NCBI RefSeq assembly: GCF_000014565.1
Contig: NC_008268.1
Coordinates: forward strand, 4,340,001 to 4,404,000
Length of the DNA: 64,000 bases
Direction of reading: 5' to 3'
Origin: Rhodococcus jostii RHA1
Lineage (GTDB): Bacteria; Actinomycetota; Actinomycetes; Mycobacteriales; Mycobacteriaceae
Below the pieces are notes generated by a model. That model did not search any database. It was not told the DNA's origin and saw only the letters and a list, made by a program, of their open reading frames with translations. The translations under genes and the position numbers were made by a program. Position 1 is the stretch's first letter; each line of letters starts with the position of its first letter. Of the stretch, positions 7,554 through 16,719 are shown piece after piece.

Positions 7554-8027
7554 TCACGACGTTCGCGTGCTCGATTCGAGACCGATCGTGGTGGTAGTCG
7601 AACCGAGGCCGATCCGTGGCCAGCCTGCGGTGACCGCGATGAATCCCGACGTGGGTATCGCGTCCAGCCAGTAGTGCGGTTCGGTGCGGTACTCGGGCGG
7701 CCCGCTCCGGCACGGCTTCGCCGCCGCCGCCGGATGGTACGGATCGGCCTCGCCTTCGACGTCGTCGACGCGCGCCCGCACCGACAGATAGGACCACCGC
7801 GTCGAGGGATCGTCGGGGTCGGACAGCGGGCGGGTCTCGTACTGCGCCAGCTCCGCGGGCCTGCCCGTCGCGGTCAGGGCCATCCGGAGGTGGAGGCCGT
7901 CCGGAAACGCCACCACCTCGAACAGCTCGAGCGTGAGATGGTCTTCGGCCGTGAGGAGCAGGGGGCCGTGCACCCGGTGTCCTCCGGTGGTGGGTGGTGC
8001 TACTGCCGGCCAACGCGGTCTGCGCAT
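7554..8027 (-). CDS. Conserved hypothetical protein
   Basis: About 157 residues from the ATG at 8027 (MRRPRWPAVAPPTTGG). I do not recognise a family. It has beta-rich segments (LTLELFEVVAFPDGLHLRM, RWSYLSVRARVDDVEGE) and a serine/threonine-rich C-terminus. No signal peptide or membrane span is evident. An ATG at 8084 is also in frame, but ACTATAGG just upstream of 8027 resembles a -10 element and supports the shorter form. It converges on arsR (16 bases between stops). Confidence 0.5.
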   Translation of the reverse strand: MRRPRWPAVAPPTTGGHRVHGPLLLTAEDHLTLELFEVVAFPDGLHLRMALTATGRPAELAQYETRPLSDPDDPSTRWSYLSVRARVDDVEGEADPYHPAAAAKPCRSGPPEYRTEPHYWLDAIPTSGFIAVTAGWPRIGLGSTTTTIGLESSTRTS

Positions 8028-8113
8028 GACCCCTATAGTCCCACCGATCCGAATGCAGATGCAATGGTGGACAACGAAGTTCATGCCGTGTAGGGGTCGG
8101 TGCAGCCGCGACC

Positions 8114-8479
8114 TCAGCGGGTGGGCGGGGCGAACTCCGGCTGGTCGAGCAGTCGGAGCCAGCTTCCGTCCGGTTGCCTGCGGACGACCTGCGCCCGCGC
8201 GCCGGATCCGTCCTTGGGTGGCGTGGACGTGAGGGCGATGTCGTCACTGATCAGCGTGGGGAGTGGCGCCTCCGGTTCGAAGTGCGGCGCGTTCGCGAGC
8301 ACCGACTCCCACAACTTCTGGATGGCTGCCCGGCCGACGGTCCGGCTGCCGGGGGGATACGCCATGACGGCATTCTCCTCGTAGAGGGCGGCCACTCCGG
8401 CCGCGTCGCCGGCGTTGCTGCGCTCGACGAACAGTCGGGTGAGATCTTCGGGGTTCAGGGCCTTCTCGTAGTCGGACAC
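8114..8479 (-). CDS. SnoaL/NTF2-like protein (DUF4440-type)
   Basis: 121-residue single-domain protein with a typical SnoaL/ketosteroid-isomerase-like layout: LTRLFVERSNAGDAAGVAALY, then YPPGSRTVGRAAIQKLWESVL, and C-terminal strands RAQVVRRQPDGSWLRLLDQ. These cone-shaped folds act as isomerases, cyclases or ligand-binding proteins, and the substrate cannot be read from the sequence. It is divergent from the LysR gene across 100 bases and may be its target. Confidence 0.7.
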   Translation of the reverse strand: MSDYEKALNPEDLTRLFVERSNAGDAAGVAALYEENAVMAYPPGSRTVGRAAIQKLWESVLANAPHFEPEAPLPTLISDDIALTSTPPKDGSGARAQVVRRQPDGSWLRLLDQPEFAPPTR

Positions 8480-8579
8480 GGGAATCCTTTCGTGGGTGAA
8501 CGGCTGTCACATACCAGAGTGGTGTCGCCTCAACCGGAAGTCCAACAGATAGTTCTGCTGGATACTAGAATTTCTGCTT

Positions 8580-9479
8580 ATGGAATTGAGGCAGCTGGAG
8601 TACTTCGTCGCGGTCGCCGAGGAAGCGAACTTCACCCGTGCCGCGGAACGCGTCCACATCAGCCAGTCGGGGATCAGCGCGCAGATCCGGCAGCTCGAGC
8701 ACGACCTCGGCGCCACGCTGATCGACCGGTCGAGCCGGACGGCGACGCTCACGGCCGCGGGAGAAGCGGCGCTCGTGCACGCCCGCGCGGCCCTCGCCTC
8801 GGCCGACGCGATGCGTCAGGCCGTGGACGACGTGAACCAGCTGATCCGGGGCCGGCTCGTCGTGGGGATGGTCACCGCCTGCACGGTGAAGCCGCTGTTC
8901 GACGCGCTGTCCGCGTTCCACGTCGCGCACCCCGGGATCGAGATCACGCTGACCGAGGACAGCTCCGACCGCCTCGTCGAACGGGTCCGCGCCGGTGCGA
9001 TCGATCTCGCCCTCGTGGGCACCGCGACCGCCCCGCCGGACGGGTTGGATGCCTTCCCGATCATCAGCGAGGGGCTGGTCGCGGCCGTGCCGCCCGGACA
9101 TCCGCTGGCCGGGCGTTCCCGCGTCACCCTGGCCGAACTCGGCGACCATGCGATCGTATGTATGCCGACCGGAACGGGGATCCGAACGGTTTTCGACCAG
9201 GCGTGTGCGGCCGCCGGCCTCCGCCCCGACATCGCGTTGCAGGCGAGTGCACCCGACGCCGTCGCCGACCTCGCGATCCGCGGACTGGGGGTCGCGATCC
9301 TCAGCGAGTCGATGGCGACGGATTACCGGGGGCGGTTGACGGCGGTCACACTGGACGACGTCGACATCCCGGCCGTGCTCGCGCTGGTCTGGAAGAGTCT
9401 CGCGGGTCCGGCGCTCCGCGAACTCGTCCTGCACACCCGCCGCACTTTCGGGGAAGTGCCGGCCGCGGTCGGCCGGTGA
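8580..9479 (+). CDS. LysR-family transcriptional regulator
   Basis: 299-residue regulator. The N-terminal winged HTH is canonical (MELRQLEYFVAVAEEANFTR, AERVHISQSGISAQIRQLE, LGATLIDRSSRTATLTAAGE), followed by the effector-binding domain beginning RGRLVVGMVT. LysR proteins usually activate a divergent or adjacent operon on binding a small metabolite. Candidates are the divergent SnoaL-like gene and the catabolic genes that converge on it (the stop codons are 4 bases apart). Confidence 0.92.
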   Translation: MELRQLEYFVAVAEEANFTRAAERVHISQSGISAQIRQLEHDLGATLIDRSSRTATLTAAGEAALVHARAALASADAMRQAVDDVNQLIRGRLVVGMVTACTVKPLFDALSAFHVAHPGIEITLTEDSSDRLVERVRAGAIDLALVGTATAPPDGLDAFPIISEGLVAAVPPGHPLAGRSRVTLAELGDHAIVCMPTGTGIRTVFDQACAAAGLRPDIALQASAPDAVADLAIRGLGVAILSESMATDYRGRLTAVTLDDVDIPAVLALVWKSLAGPALRELVLHTRRTFGEVPAAVGR

Positions 9480-9483
9480 ATCC

Positions 9484-10251
9484 TCACACCACCGATGTCA
9501 TCCCGCCGTCGATGAAGATCACCTGACCGTTGACGTACCGGGAACCGTCCGACGCCAGCCACACCGCGGGACCGACGAGATCGTCCGGGGTGCCCCACCG
9601 GCCTGCCGGCGCGCGGCCGCGGAGCCACGAGTCGAACTCGGGGTCGTCGACGAGGGCCTGCGTCATCTCGGTGTGAATGTAACCGGGCGCGAGGCCGTTG
9701 ATCTGCAACCCGGACGCCGCCCATTCGGCCGTCATCGCGCGGGTCAGATTCCGCAGTCCGCCCTTCGCCGCGGTGTACGGCGCGATGGTGGGCCGGGCCA
9801 GGTCGCTCTGCACCGAGCAGACGTTTATGATCTTCCCGCTCCCGCGGGCGATCTGGCACCGTGCGACCGCGCGCCCGACGAGGAAGGCGCTGGTGAGGTC
9901 GGTGGTGAGCACCCTGTTCCAGTCGTCGAGAGTGACGTCGAGCAGCGGCTGACGGTGTTGCAGCGCAGCGTTGTTCACCAGAATCTCGATCGGCCCGACC
10001 TCCGATTCGATCCGTTCGACGGCGTCGGTCACCCGATCGGGATCCGTGACGTCGAACGCGTACGCGTGGACGCGGGTCTCGCCGAACTCCTCGCGGAGGC
10101 GCTCACGTGCCTGCGCGAGGCGCTCACCCGAAACCCCGTTGAGGACGATCGTGGCGCCCGCCTCGGCCAGGCCGCGCGCGAGTGCGTAGCCGATTCCCCG
10201 GCTCGAACCGGTGACCAGGGCGATGCGCCCGGACAGATCGAAGAGATTCAC
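9484..10251 (-). CDS. SDR-family oxidoreductase (gluconate 5-dehydrogenase-like)
   Basis: 255-residue classical short-chain dehydrogenase: cofactor motif TGSSRGIGYALA near the N-terminus, NNAALQ, catalytic Ser in INVCSVQS, and YTAAKGG (Tyr-x3-Lys). The C-terminal GGMT is typical. It resembles sugar-acid keto-reductases of the gluconate 5-dehydrogenase group. The GTG at 10251 overlaps the stop of the FAH-family gene by 4 bases (GTGA), so it is the third gene of the MHS transporter-FAH-SDR operon. Confidence 0.85.
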   Translation of the reverse strand: MNLFDLSGRIALVTGSSRGIGYALARGLAEAGATIVLNGVSGERLAQARERLREEFGETRVHAYAFDVTDPDRVTDAVERIESEVGPIEILVNNAALQHRQPLLDVTLDDWNRVLTTDLTSAFLVGRAVARCQIARGSGKIINVCSVQSDLARPTIAPYTAAKGGLRNLTRAMTAEWAASGLQINGLAPGYIHTEMTQALVDDPEFDSWLRGRAPAGRWGTPDDLVGPAVWLASDGSRYVNGQVIFIDGGMTSVV

Positions 10252-10987
10252 AGCGCACGCACCGGGTTGGCCAGCGTGCCGATACCGTCGAGCGTGATCT
10301 CGGTACGGTCGCCCGGTTCGACCGGGCCGAGCGTGAACGGGCAACCTGTGAGCACGACGTCTCCCGGCCCGAGGGTCAGATACCGGGTGAGATGGACCAG
10401 TTGCTCGGACACGTTCCACGCGAGCTGCCGCGTGGACGCCTCCGCCACGGTCACGCCGTTGACGCGCACGGTGATCGGAACGTCCCCGGAGCCGAGATCC
10501 GTCTCGATCCACGGTCCCAGCGGGGTGAAACCGTCGCCGTGCTTCGCCTGGGTGAGCTTGTCGTCCAGCGCTATCTGCTCGACGGCGGTGACGTCGTTGC
10601 CGATCGTGTACCCGAGGATCGCGGACGGGACGTCCTCCGGGCGAAGCCTGCGGCACGTGCGGCGGATGACGACGGCCAGTTCGCCCTCCACGTTGACCTG
10701 CCCCAGCCCCTCGTCGACGACGATCGGATCCTCGGGCCGATCACCGTGCGCGTCGACTTCATGAACGCCTGCAACGGCAGGTCGCGATCTCCGGGTGCGC
10801 CGTTGTGGGCCATCCCGAGCAGGACTCGCGGTTCGGCGGGCGCGAGCAGCCGTGCGCCGTCGAGGTCGTGTGCGGGTCCGGTGAAGGTCGGTGTGTCCGC
10901 GTACGGATCCGCCACCTCGTGCCAGCGACCGTCGCGCAGGCACACCGGCCGCGGTCCCGATTCGGTGGCGATGCGGGCCAGTCTCAT
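10248..10987 (-). pseudogene. Fumarylacetoacetate hydrolase-family gene broken by a one-base frameshift
   Basis: The N-terminal part reads MRLARIATESGPRPVCLRDG through LLGMAHNGAPGD and AFMKSTRTVIGP in one frame. The rest (EDPIVVDEGLGQVNVEGELA, LGYTIGNDVTA, QAKHGDGFTPLGPW, GDVVLTGCPF) continues in another. Adding one G in the run at about 10731-10738 would restore the family motif VIGPEDPIV, and the span of 740 bases is one short of a multiple of three. FAH-family proteins hydrolyse or hydrate acylpyruvates and 2-keto-3-deoxy sugar acids. The start overlaps the transporter stop and the end overlaps the SDR start by 4 bases each, so the operon architecture is intact. A base-calling error is as likely as real inactivation. 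Confidence 0.8.
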
Positions 10988-12432
10988 GCGTCGACCCGCG
11001 CCTTCGACTCGGCGGCCGCGACATCCGGTCCGTGGACCGGGTCGGCCATCGCATCCCAGGCCAGCCCGAGGTCGCGGCCACGGGTTTCGGGTGTCACGAA
11101 CGTGGTGGCGAACGTGATGACACTGAGGATCAGAACGTAGATCGCGAGCGGCACCCACGAGTTGTTCAGCAGCGACAGCAGCAGTGCGCCGACGAAGGGG
11201 GCGATGCCGCCTGCGAGGATGGCGCTCGTCTCCCGGGCGACGGCGACGCCGATGTAGCGGTGGCGATTTCCGAACAGTTCGGGCAGGGCCGCGCACTGCG
11301 CGCCGAGCATCACGTTGACGCCGATCCCGTAGCTGACCGCGAGCGTCGCCACCACGAGGTACGGGTTGCCGAGTGAGAGCAGCCACCACGACGGGACCGC
11401 GAGGACGAGCTGCAGCGCCGCACCGAACCGGTACACCCGCATCCGGCCGAAGCGGTCCGACAGCGCGCCCGAGAACGGGATGACGAGCATGCCGATGGCG
11501 GCGCCGCAGGCGATGGCGAGCGGTCCGATCGACTTGCTGACACCCACCACCGTCGTCACGTAGCTGATGCCGAGGGTCTGGAAGATGTACGAGCCGCCGT
11601 TCTCGGCCATCCGCAGGCCGATGCCGCGGAGCACGCTGGGCATCGAGCTGCCGATCAGTTCCCGGAACGGGCTCTCACTGATCTGATCCTGCTTCTCCAG
11701 CTTGATGAACGTGGGGCTCTCCTGCATGCGGAGCCGGATGAACACGGCGACGGCGATGAGGAAGACCGACGCGAGGAACGGCACCCGCCACACCCAGGCG
11801 AGGAGGAGTTCGCGATCGATCTGGCCGAGGATCGCGAAGACCCCGGACGCCATCAGGGTGCCCACCATGATCCCGACGAACGGGAGTGCGGAGAAGAATC
11901 CGCGGCGCTCGGTGGGCGAGTACTCCGCCATCAGCGTGGTGGCACCGGCCTGTTCGGCGCCCGCGCCGAAGCCCTGCAGCAGTCGCAGCGCGACCAGCAG
12001 GATCGGGGCCCAGATGCCCACCTGCGCGCCGGTCGGCAGAACGCCGATGAGCGTGCTCGCGCCGCCCATGATCGCGATCGTGATCATCAGGACGGCCTTG
12101 CGTCCGAGGCGGTCCCCGAGGGCGCCGAAGAACAGGCCGCCGACGGGCCGGGCGAGGAAGCCGACGGCGTACGTGCCGAAACTGGCCATCAACGCGGCCG
12201 ACGCACCCATGGCGGGGAAGAACAGCTGGCCGAAGATCAGTGCCGACGCCAGGCCGTACAGGGCGAAGTCGTAGTACTCGAGCGCGCTGCCGATGGAACT
12301 GGCAAGCGTCGCGCGTTTGAGGTTTGCGGCGTACTCCGGGTCGTCGGAGGCGCGCACCGGTGGGGTGGAGTGGCTGCTGCCTTCCGGCATCTTCGAGTCT
12401 GCGCCTACTTGAATCTTCGATTCTGGGGACAT
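10984..12432 (-). CDS. MFS transporter, metabolite:H+ symporter (MHS) type
   Basis: 482-residue, 12-TM permease. SALEYYDFALYG in TM1 and the loop signature GALGDRLGRKAVL, repeated as GALSDRFGRMRVY in the second half, are typical of the MHS subfamily (ShiA, ProP, KgtP). These import organic acids, osmolytes or aromatic acids with protons. A cytoplasmic N-terminal tail of about 40 residues precedes TM1. It is the first gene of the operon with the FAH-family and SDR genes and presumably imports their substrate. Confidence 0.88.
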   Translation of the reverse strand: MSPESKIQVGADSKMPEGSSHSTPPVRASDDPEYAANLKRATLASSIGSALEYYDFALYGLASALIFGQLFFPAMGASAALMASFGTYAVGFLARPVGGLFFGALGDRLGRKAVLMITIAIMGGASTLIGVLPTGAQVGIWAPILLVALRLLQGFGAGAEQAGATTLMAEYSPTERRGFFSALPFVGIMVGTLMASGVFAILGQIDRELLLAWVWRVPFLASVFLIAVAVFIRLRMQESPTFIKLEKQDQISESPFRELIGSSMPSVLRGIGLRMAENGGSYIFQTLGISYVTTVVGVSKSIGPLAIACGAAIGMLVIPFSGALSDRFGRMRVYRFGAALQLVLAVPSWWLLSLGNPYLVVATLAVSYGIGVNVMLGAQCAALPELFGNRHRYIGVAVARETSAILAGGIAPFVGALLLSLLNNSWVPLAIYVLILSVITFATTFVTPETRGRDLGLAWDAMADPVHGPDVAAAESKARVDA

Positions 12433-12561
12433 CTTCTGCTCCGTTGTGGGACGGGACCACGTCGAGCGCGGTCACAAACAGGTCGGTGTAGTGACCCAGG
12501 TCACTGGCGTGTCGAGGACGATACCGCGCGGACGGCTATTTGTCATACATAACTGAAAGTG

Positions 12562-12590
12562 TTGACTGAATCACATGATTAGTGCAGAGT
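12562..12590 (+). promoter_or_regulatory. Possible promoter/operator between the transporter and dehydrogenase genes
   Basis: TTGACT at 12562-12567 resembles a -35 element, and the 12-base palindrome AATCACATGATT lies at 12569-12580, overlapping where a spacer would be. The region is AT-rich compared with its surroundings and separates divergent genes, so a repressor site is plausible. The binding protein is unknown. Confidence 0.35.
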
Positions 12591-12640
12591 TTTTGATCTG
12601 AACATATGGTCAGCAACGGCCCGTACCGGAGGAATCTGCA

Positions 12641-13714
12641 GTGAGCGCACACGACCCGAAGCCACTCGACGGGCGACTCCGCGTCGTCGCCGCGACCCCC
12701 GTCAGCGAAGAGCTCATCAGTCTCGTCACCCGGGCGGAACCGCGCATCGACTTCATCCGTGAGCAGGACCTGCTGCCGCCCTCCCGATTCCCGGGTGATC
12801 ACTCCGGCGATCCGTCGTACTCCCGGACCGCGGAGCAGCAGCAGGCCTTCGACGACCTGGTCGATTCGGCGCACGCCCTGTACGGCGTGCCCGACGAGAA
12901 TCCCGCGGCACTGACGAGGACGGCAGGCGTCAACCCCGACCTCCGCTGGGTGCACACGATGCCCGCCGGCGGCGGGGCCCAGGTGAAGGCGGCCGGGCTC
13001 ACCGACGAACAACTCGACCGCATCGCATTCAGCACCTCCGCCGGTGTGCACGCGGAACCGTTGGCCGAGTTCGCCGTCTTCGGCCTGCTGGCCGGCGCCA
13101 AGACCCTCCCGCGGCTCCTCGCCCAGCAGCGTGACAAGGTGTGGAGCGGCCGCTGGGCCATGGGAACCGTGTCCGGGCAGCGCATCGTCATCGTCGGACT
13201 GGGCAGCATCGGCCGTGCGACGGCGCTGAAGCTGAAGGCCCTCGGCGCCACCGTCGTGGGAACGAGCAGGCGCGACACCGCGGTCGAGGGCGTCGACGGG
13301 ATCGTCCACCCCGACCGGCTGGCCGACGTGGTCGGGGACGCGGACGGCATCGTCGTGACGCTTCCCGGAACCAGCGCCACCGAAGGCCTCGTCAGCGCAA
13401 AGGTATTCGGCGCCGTCAAGCCCGGAGTCACGGTGGTGAGCGTGGGCCGGGGCACCGTCGTCGACGAGGTCGCCATGACCGCCGCGATCGAGGACGGGCG
13501 GGTCGGGTTCGCCGCGCTGGACGTGTTCGCGTCCGAGCCCCTGGCATCGGACAGTCCGCTGTGGGCTCACCCGAACGTGCTGGTCAGCCCGCACACCGCG
13601 GCGTTGAACCCCGCGGAGGATCGCCTCATCGCGGAACTGTTCGCGCGCAACGCCACCCGGTTCCTCGACGGCGAGGAACTGATCAACCGCGTCGACACCG
13701 TCGAGTTCTACTGA
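12641..13714 (+). CDS. D-isomer-specific 2-hydroxyacid dehydrogenase
   Basis: 357-residue NAD(P)-dependent enzyme reducing 2-oxoacids to D-2-hydroxyacids or the reverse. The Rossmann motif IVIVGLGSIGRATALKLK, the VVSVGRGTVVDE segment with the catalytic arginine, the LDVFASEPL glutamate region and VSPHTAA with the catalytic histidine are all present. A long N-terminal substrate domain with WVHTMPAGGG precedes them. The start is GTG with GGAGGA at 12628-12633. It is divergent from the MHS transporter operon, which suggests joint use in catabolism of a hydroxy- or sugar acid. Confidence 0.88.
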   Translation: MSAHDPKPLDGRLRVVAATPVSEELISLVTRAEPRIDFIREQDLLPPSRFPGDHSGDPSYSRTAEQQQAFDDLVDSAHALYGVPDENPAALTRTAGVNPDLRWVHTMPAGGGAQVKAAGLTDEQLDRIAFSTSAGVHAEPLAEFAVFGLLAGAKTLPRLLAQQRDKVWSGRWAMGTVSGQRIVIVGLGSIGRATALKLKALGATVVGTSRRDTAVEGVDGIVHPDRLADVVGDADGIVVTLPGTSATEGLVSAKVFGAVKPGVTVVSVGRGTVVDEVAMTAAIEDGRVGFAALDVFASEPLASDSPLWAHPNVLVSPHTAALNPAEDRLIAELFARNATRFLDGEELINRVDTVEFY

Positions 13715-13813
13715 CGCTTCCGGCGTTCATCCCTCACGGATGATGTCTCGTCGCCCCTGCTCTGTGAGGCTCGAACGCAGTGCTGTCCGGTGGTTCGAGA
13801 GACGGGGTGATGC

Positions 13814-15052
13814 ATGCCTTCCGTGGGAGCCTCGCTGTTCTGGATCGTGGCATGCGCCGTGATCGCACCGCTGCTCGCCGGGATGTTTCCCCGGAAGCTG
13901 GTGCCCGAGGTCGTCCTTCTGCTCGTCGCCGGGATCGTCATCGGCCCTCACGTCTTCGACATTGCGGTCGAGGGCAGCGAGATCGAGTTGCTGCGCGACC
14001 TGGGTCTGGGTCTGCTCTTCCTGCTGGCCGGGTACGAGATCGACACGGCCGAGATCACCGGTCGCGGCGGCAGGCGGGCCCTGCTGACGTGGCTGGTCTC
14101 GCTGGCCCTGGCGTTCGCTGTGGTGTCACTGCTGAGCATCGTCCACGTGGTCGACGCCGGAACCGCGGTGGCCATTGCCATGACGTCGACAGCGCTCGGC
14201 ACGCTGCTCCCGATCCTTCGTGACGCGGGCGCCCTCGACACCCGGCTGGGCCGGACGATCCTCAATCACGGCGCGTTCGGCGAACTCGGACCCGTCGTCG
14301 CCATGGCGGTTCTGCTCGGCTCCCGAGGGTCGGTGGCGTCCATCGTGGTCCTCGGACTGTTCACGGCCGCGGCGGTGCTGGTCGCGTTCATCCCCGCCCG
14401 CGTGCGGCGGGAGGGTTCCCGGATCACCGCGATCATCCGGTCGGGATCGGAGACGACGTCGCAGACGACGGTCCGGCTGACCATGCTGCTCCTCGTCGCG
14501 CTCACCGTGCTCGCGGCGTCGTTCGGGCTCGACACGATCCTCGGTGCCTTCGCGGCGGGATTCATCCTGCGGCGGGCCACACCCGAAGGCGACGAAACGC
14601 TCGAAAAGAAGCTCGACGGCCTGGCGTTCGGGTTCCTGATCCCGATCTTCTTCGTGACGTCCGGCATGGCCATCGACGTCGCCGCGGTGGCGTCCGAACC
14701 CGGCGTCCTCATCGCGTTCGTCCTGCTGATCCTGCTGGTCCGGGCAGGCCCGGTCTACGTCGCCGGGAGGTTCGACCGGGGTGCGAACGGCACGGATCCA
14801 CCCTTCACCGCCCGCGAACGCACCCAGCTGGCGCTGTACGCGGGAACCGGCCTGCCGCTGATCGTGGCCGTCACCGGAGTGGCCGTCGACTCCGGTGACA
14901 TGACGTCCGCCAACGCCTCCGTGCTCGTCGCGGCCGGCGCGATCACCGTCCTCCTCTTCCCGCTCGCCGCGTCGCTGCTCGCGTCGAGCCCCGAACCGGC
15001 GGCCGATACGGCGGGTCCACGAGGAGACCAGAACCCCGGGAGCAGGCAGTGA
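13814..15052 (+). CDS. CPA2-family cation:proton antiporter
   Basis: 412-residue membrane protein with 11-13 predicted spans. The core resembles Na+/H+ or K+/H+ exchangers of the KefB/CPA2 type: PRKLVPEVVLLLVAGIVIGPH, LGLLFLLAGYEID, and HGAFGELGPVVAMAVL in the ion-binding region. There is no C-terminal TrkA-N (KTN) domain, so it is a short KefB-like form. Its stop overlaps the GTG of the next MFS gene by 4 bases (GTGA), implying a two-gene transport operon. Confidence 0.85.
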   Translation: MPSVGASLFWIVACAVIAPLLAGMFPRKLVPEVVLLLVAGIVIGPHVFDIAVEGSEIELLRDLGLGLLFLLAGYEIDTAEITGRGGRRALLTWLVSLALAFAVVSLLSIVHVVDAGTAVAIAMTSTALGTLLPILRDAGALDTRLGRTILNHGAFGELGPVVAMAVLLGSRGSVASIVVLGLFTAAAVLVAFIPARVRREGSRITAIIRSGSETTSQTTVRLTMLLLVALTVLAASFGLDTILGAFAAGFILRRATPEGDETLEKKLDGLAFGFLIPIFFVTSGMAIDVAAVASEPGVLIAFVLLILLVRAGPVYVAGRFDRGANGTDPPFTARERTQLALYAGTGLPLIVAVTGVAVDSGDMTSANASVLVAAGAITVLLFPLAASLLASSPEPAADTAGPRGDQNPGSRQ

Positions 15053-16617
15053 CTCGAACCGAAACGACGCAGGCGCCGGCCCGAGCGACGCTGATCCTCG
15101 CGACCCTGATCCTCGTCGCCGCCGTCGCCAACCTGAACCTGTCGGTCGCGAACGTCGCGCTCCCCGACATCGGCCGGGCCTTCGACGCGAGTCAGACGCA
15201 GCTGAACCTCGTCGCCGTGGCGTACTCACTCGGGCTCGCCGCGTCGGTCCTCTATCTGGGGGCACTCGGCGACCGCTACGGGCGTAAACAGATGCTGGTG
15301 CTCGGCATGGCGCTGTCGCTGCCGGCGTCGGCGATCGCGGGATTTGCCGGGAACTTCGAAATACTGTTCCTCGCACGTGTTCTCGGCGGTGTATCCGCCG
15401 GCCTCGCGTTCCCCACCACGCTCGCGATCATCACCGCACTGTGGTCGGGACCGCCCCGGACCAAGGCGATCGCACTCTGGTCGGCCCTCGGTGGTGCGAT
15501 CTCCTCGCTCGGGCCGATCGTGTCGGGCGCGCTGCTCGAGCATTTCCATTGGGGCTCGGTGTTCCTCGTGACCCTTCCGCTCGCCGCTCTCGCCCTCGTC
15601 GCCGCCATCCTGTGGGTGCCCGCCCACGTCAACGAGACGACCGATCCCGTCGACAATCTCGGCGGCATCATCTCCGTCGTCTTCATCGCCGCCCTCATCC
15701 TCGCGATCAATTTCGCGCCGGTGGACGGCTCCGGGGCGCTCGCCATCGGTCTCGGGTTGATCGCGCTCGCCGCGGGAGCCGCGTTCTTCCTGCAGCAACG
15801 ACGGGCGGCGCACCCGCTGTTCGATCTGCACGTCGCCGCCCGCCCGACGTTCTGGGTGGCCGCCGTCGGCGGGGTGATCGTGTTCGGCGCGTTGATGGGT
15901 GCGATGTTCATCGGGCAGCAGTTCCTCCAGAACGTGCTCGGATACTCCACGCTCGCCGCCGGTTCCGCGATCATCCCGGCCGCCGTCGCGATGGTCGTCG
16001 TCGCACCCCGCTCCGCGAAACTCGTCGAATCACACGGCGCCCGGTTCACACTGCTGCTCGGCTACCTGTTCGTCGTCCTCGGACTGGTTGTCGCGCTGGT
16101 GTGGTGGGACGAAGACGCAACCTTCTGGTGGGTGGCGCTCGCGTACGCGTTCGTGGGCATCGGGGTCGGGTTCGCCGGGACCCCCGCGTCGCGGTCGCTC
16201 ACCGGTTCGGTGCCGGTGTCGCGGGCGGGCATGGCGTCCGGCACGTCCGACCTGCAACGCGACCTCGGGGGCGCGATCATGCAGTCGATCCTCGGCGCCG
16301 TGCTCACCGCCGGTTACGCGAAGTCGCTGTCGGCGACCATCGCCTCGTCGCCGGACGCCAGCCAGATCACCCCGGAAACCCAAGCGGCGCTCACGAAGTC
16401 GTATTCCAGCGCCGAAGTGCTCGCGGAACGCTACCCGCAGTACGCCGAGCAGATCATCGCCGCCGCCCGCAACGCCTTCCTCGACGGCGACGATCGCGCG
16501 TACCTCGCCGCGATCCTGGTGGTGTGCGCCGGGGCCGTAGTGGTGTTCTTCTTCTACCCGCATCGCGACGAGGAGAAGCGACTGCTGGCCGAATACGCGA
16601 CCGACAGAGCGCAGTAG
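15049..16617 (+). CDS. MFS drug/metabolite exporter, DHA2 (14-TM) type
   Basis: 522-residue permease. NLSVANVALPDIGRAFDASQ in TM1, LGALGDRYGRKQMLVLGMAL in loop 2-3, and GGAISSLGPIVSGALLEHFHW in TM5 (antiporter motif C region) are hallmarks of DHA2 exporters such as EmrB/QacA relatives. The C-terminal region has a long extracellular loop (about residues 415-480) before the last span. It is translationally coupled to the antiporter gene. The substrate is unknown. Confidence 0.88.
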   Translation: MTRTETTQAPARATLILATLILVAAVANLNLSVANVALPDIGRAFDASQTQLNLVAVAYSLGLAASVLYLGALGDRYGRKQMLVLGMALSLPASAIAGFAGNFEILFLARVLGGVSAGLAFPTTLAIITALWSGPPRTKAIALWSALGGAISSLGPIVSGALLEHFHWGSVFLVTLPLAALALVAAILWVPAHVNETTDPVDNLGGIISVVFIAALILAINFAPVDGSGALAIGLGLIALAAGAAFFLQQRRAAHPLFDLHVAARPTFWVAAVGGVIVFGALMGAMFIGQQFLQNVLGYSTLAAGSAIIPAAVAMVVVAPRSAKLVESHGARFTLLLGYLFVVLGLVVALVWWDEDATFWWVALAYAFVGIGVGFAGTPASRSLTGSVPVSRAGMASGTSDLQRDLGGAIMQSILGAVLTAGYAKSLSATIASSPDASQITPETQAALTKSYSSAEVLAERYPQYAEQIIAAARNAFLDGDDRAYLAAILVVCAGAVVVFFFYPHRDEEKRLLAEYATDRAQ

Positions 16618-16667
16618 GGCGAATGTATCGCCGGTCGCCTCAGAAGCGCCGAAAGGTACATTCGCCC
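16617..16667. repeat. Intergenic hairpin, GGGCGAATGTA type
   Basis: Arms GGGCGAATGTA (16617-16627) and TACATTCGCCC (16657-16667) are perfectly complementary, with an inner GGCG-rich part. The right arm with its flank (GAAAGGTACATTCGCCC) matches the arm of the hairpin at 45971-46023 at 15 of 17 positions. It begins on the last base of the MFS exporter's TAG stop, so it probably terminates that transcript. Confidence 0.7.
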
Positions 16668-16719
16668 GGCGGTCGCGGAGTAAGTTCCCGGGAGGGGCAC
16701 CTCGACGACGGGACGCACG

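Noticed and set aside
12601..12622. GntR-type operator (TGATC...GGTCA) before the dehydrogenase gene
   Set aside because: The half sites match poorly and the palindrome is weak; left out in favour of the clearer AATCACATGATT element.
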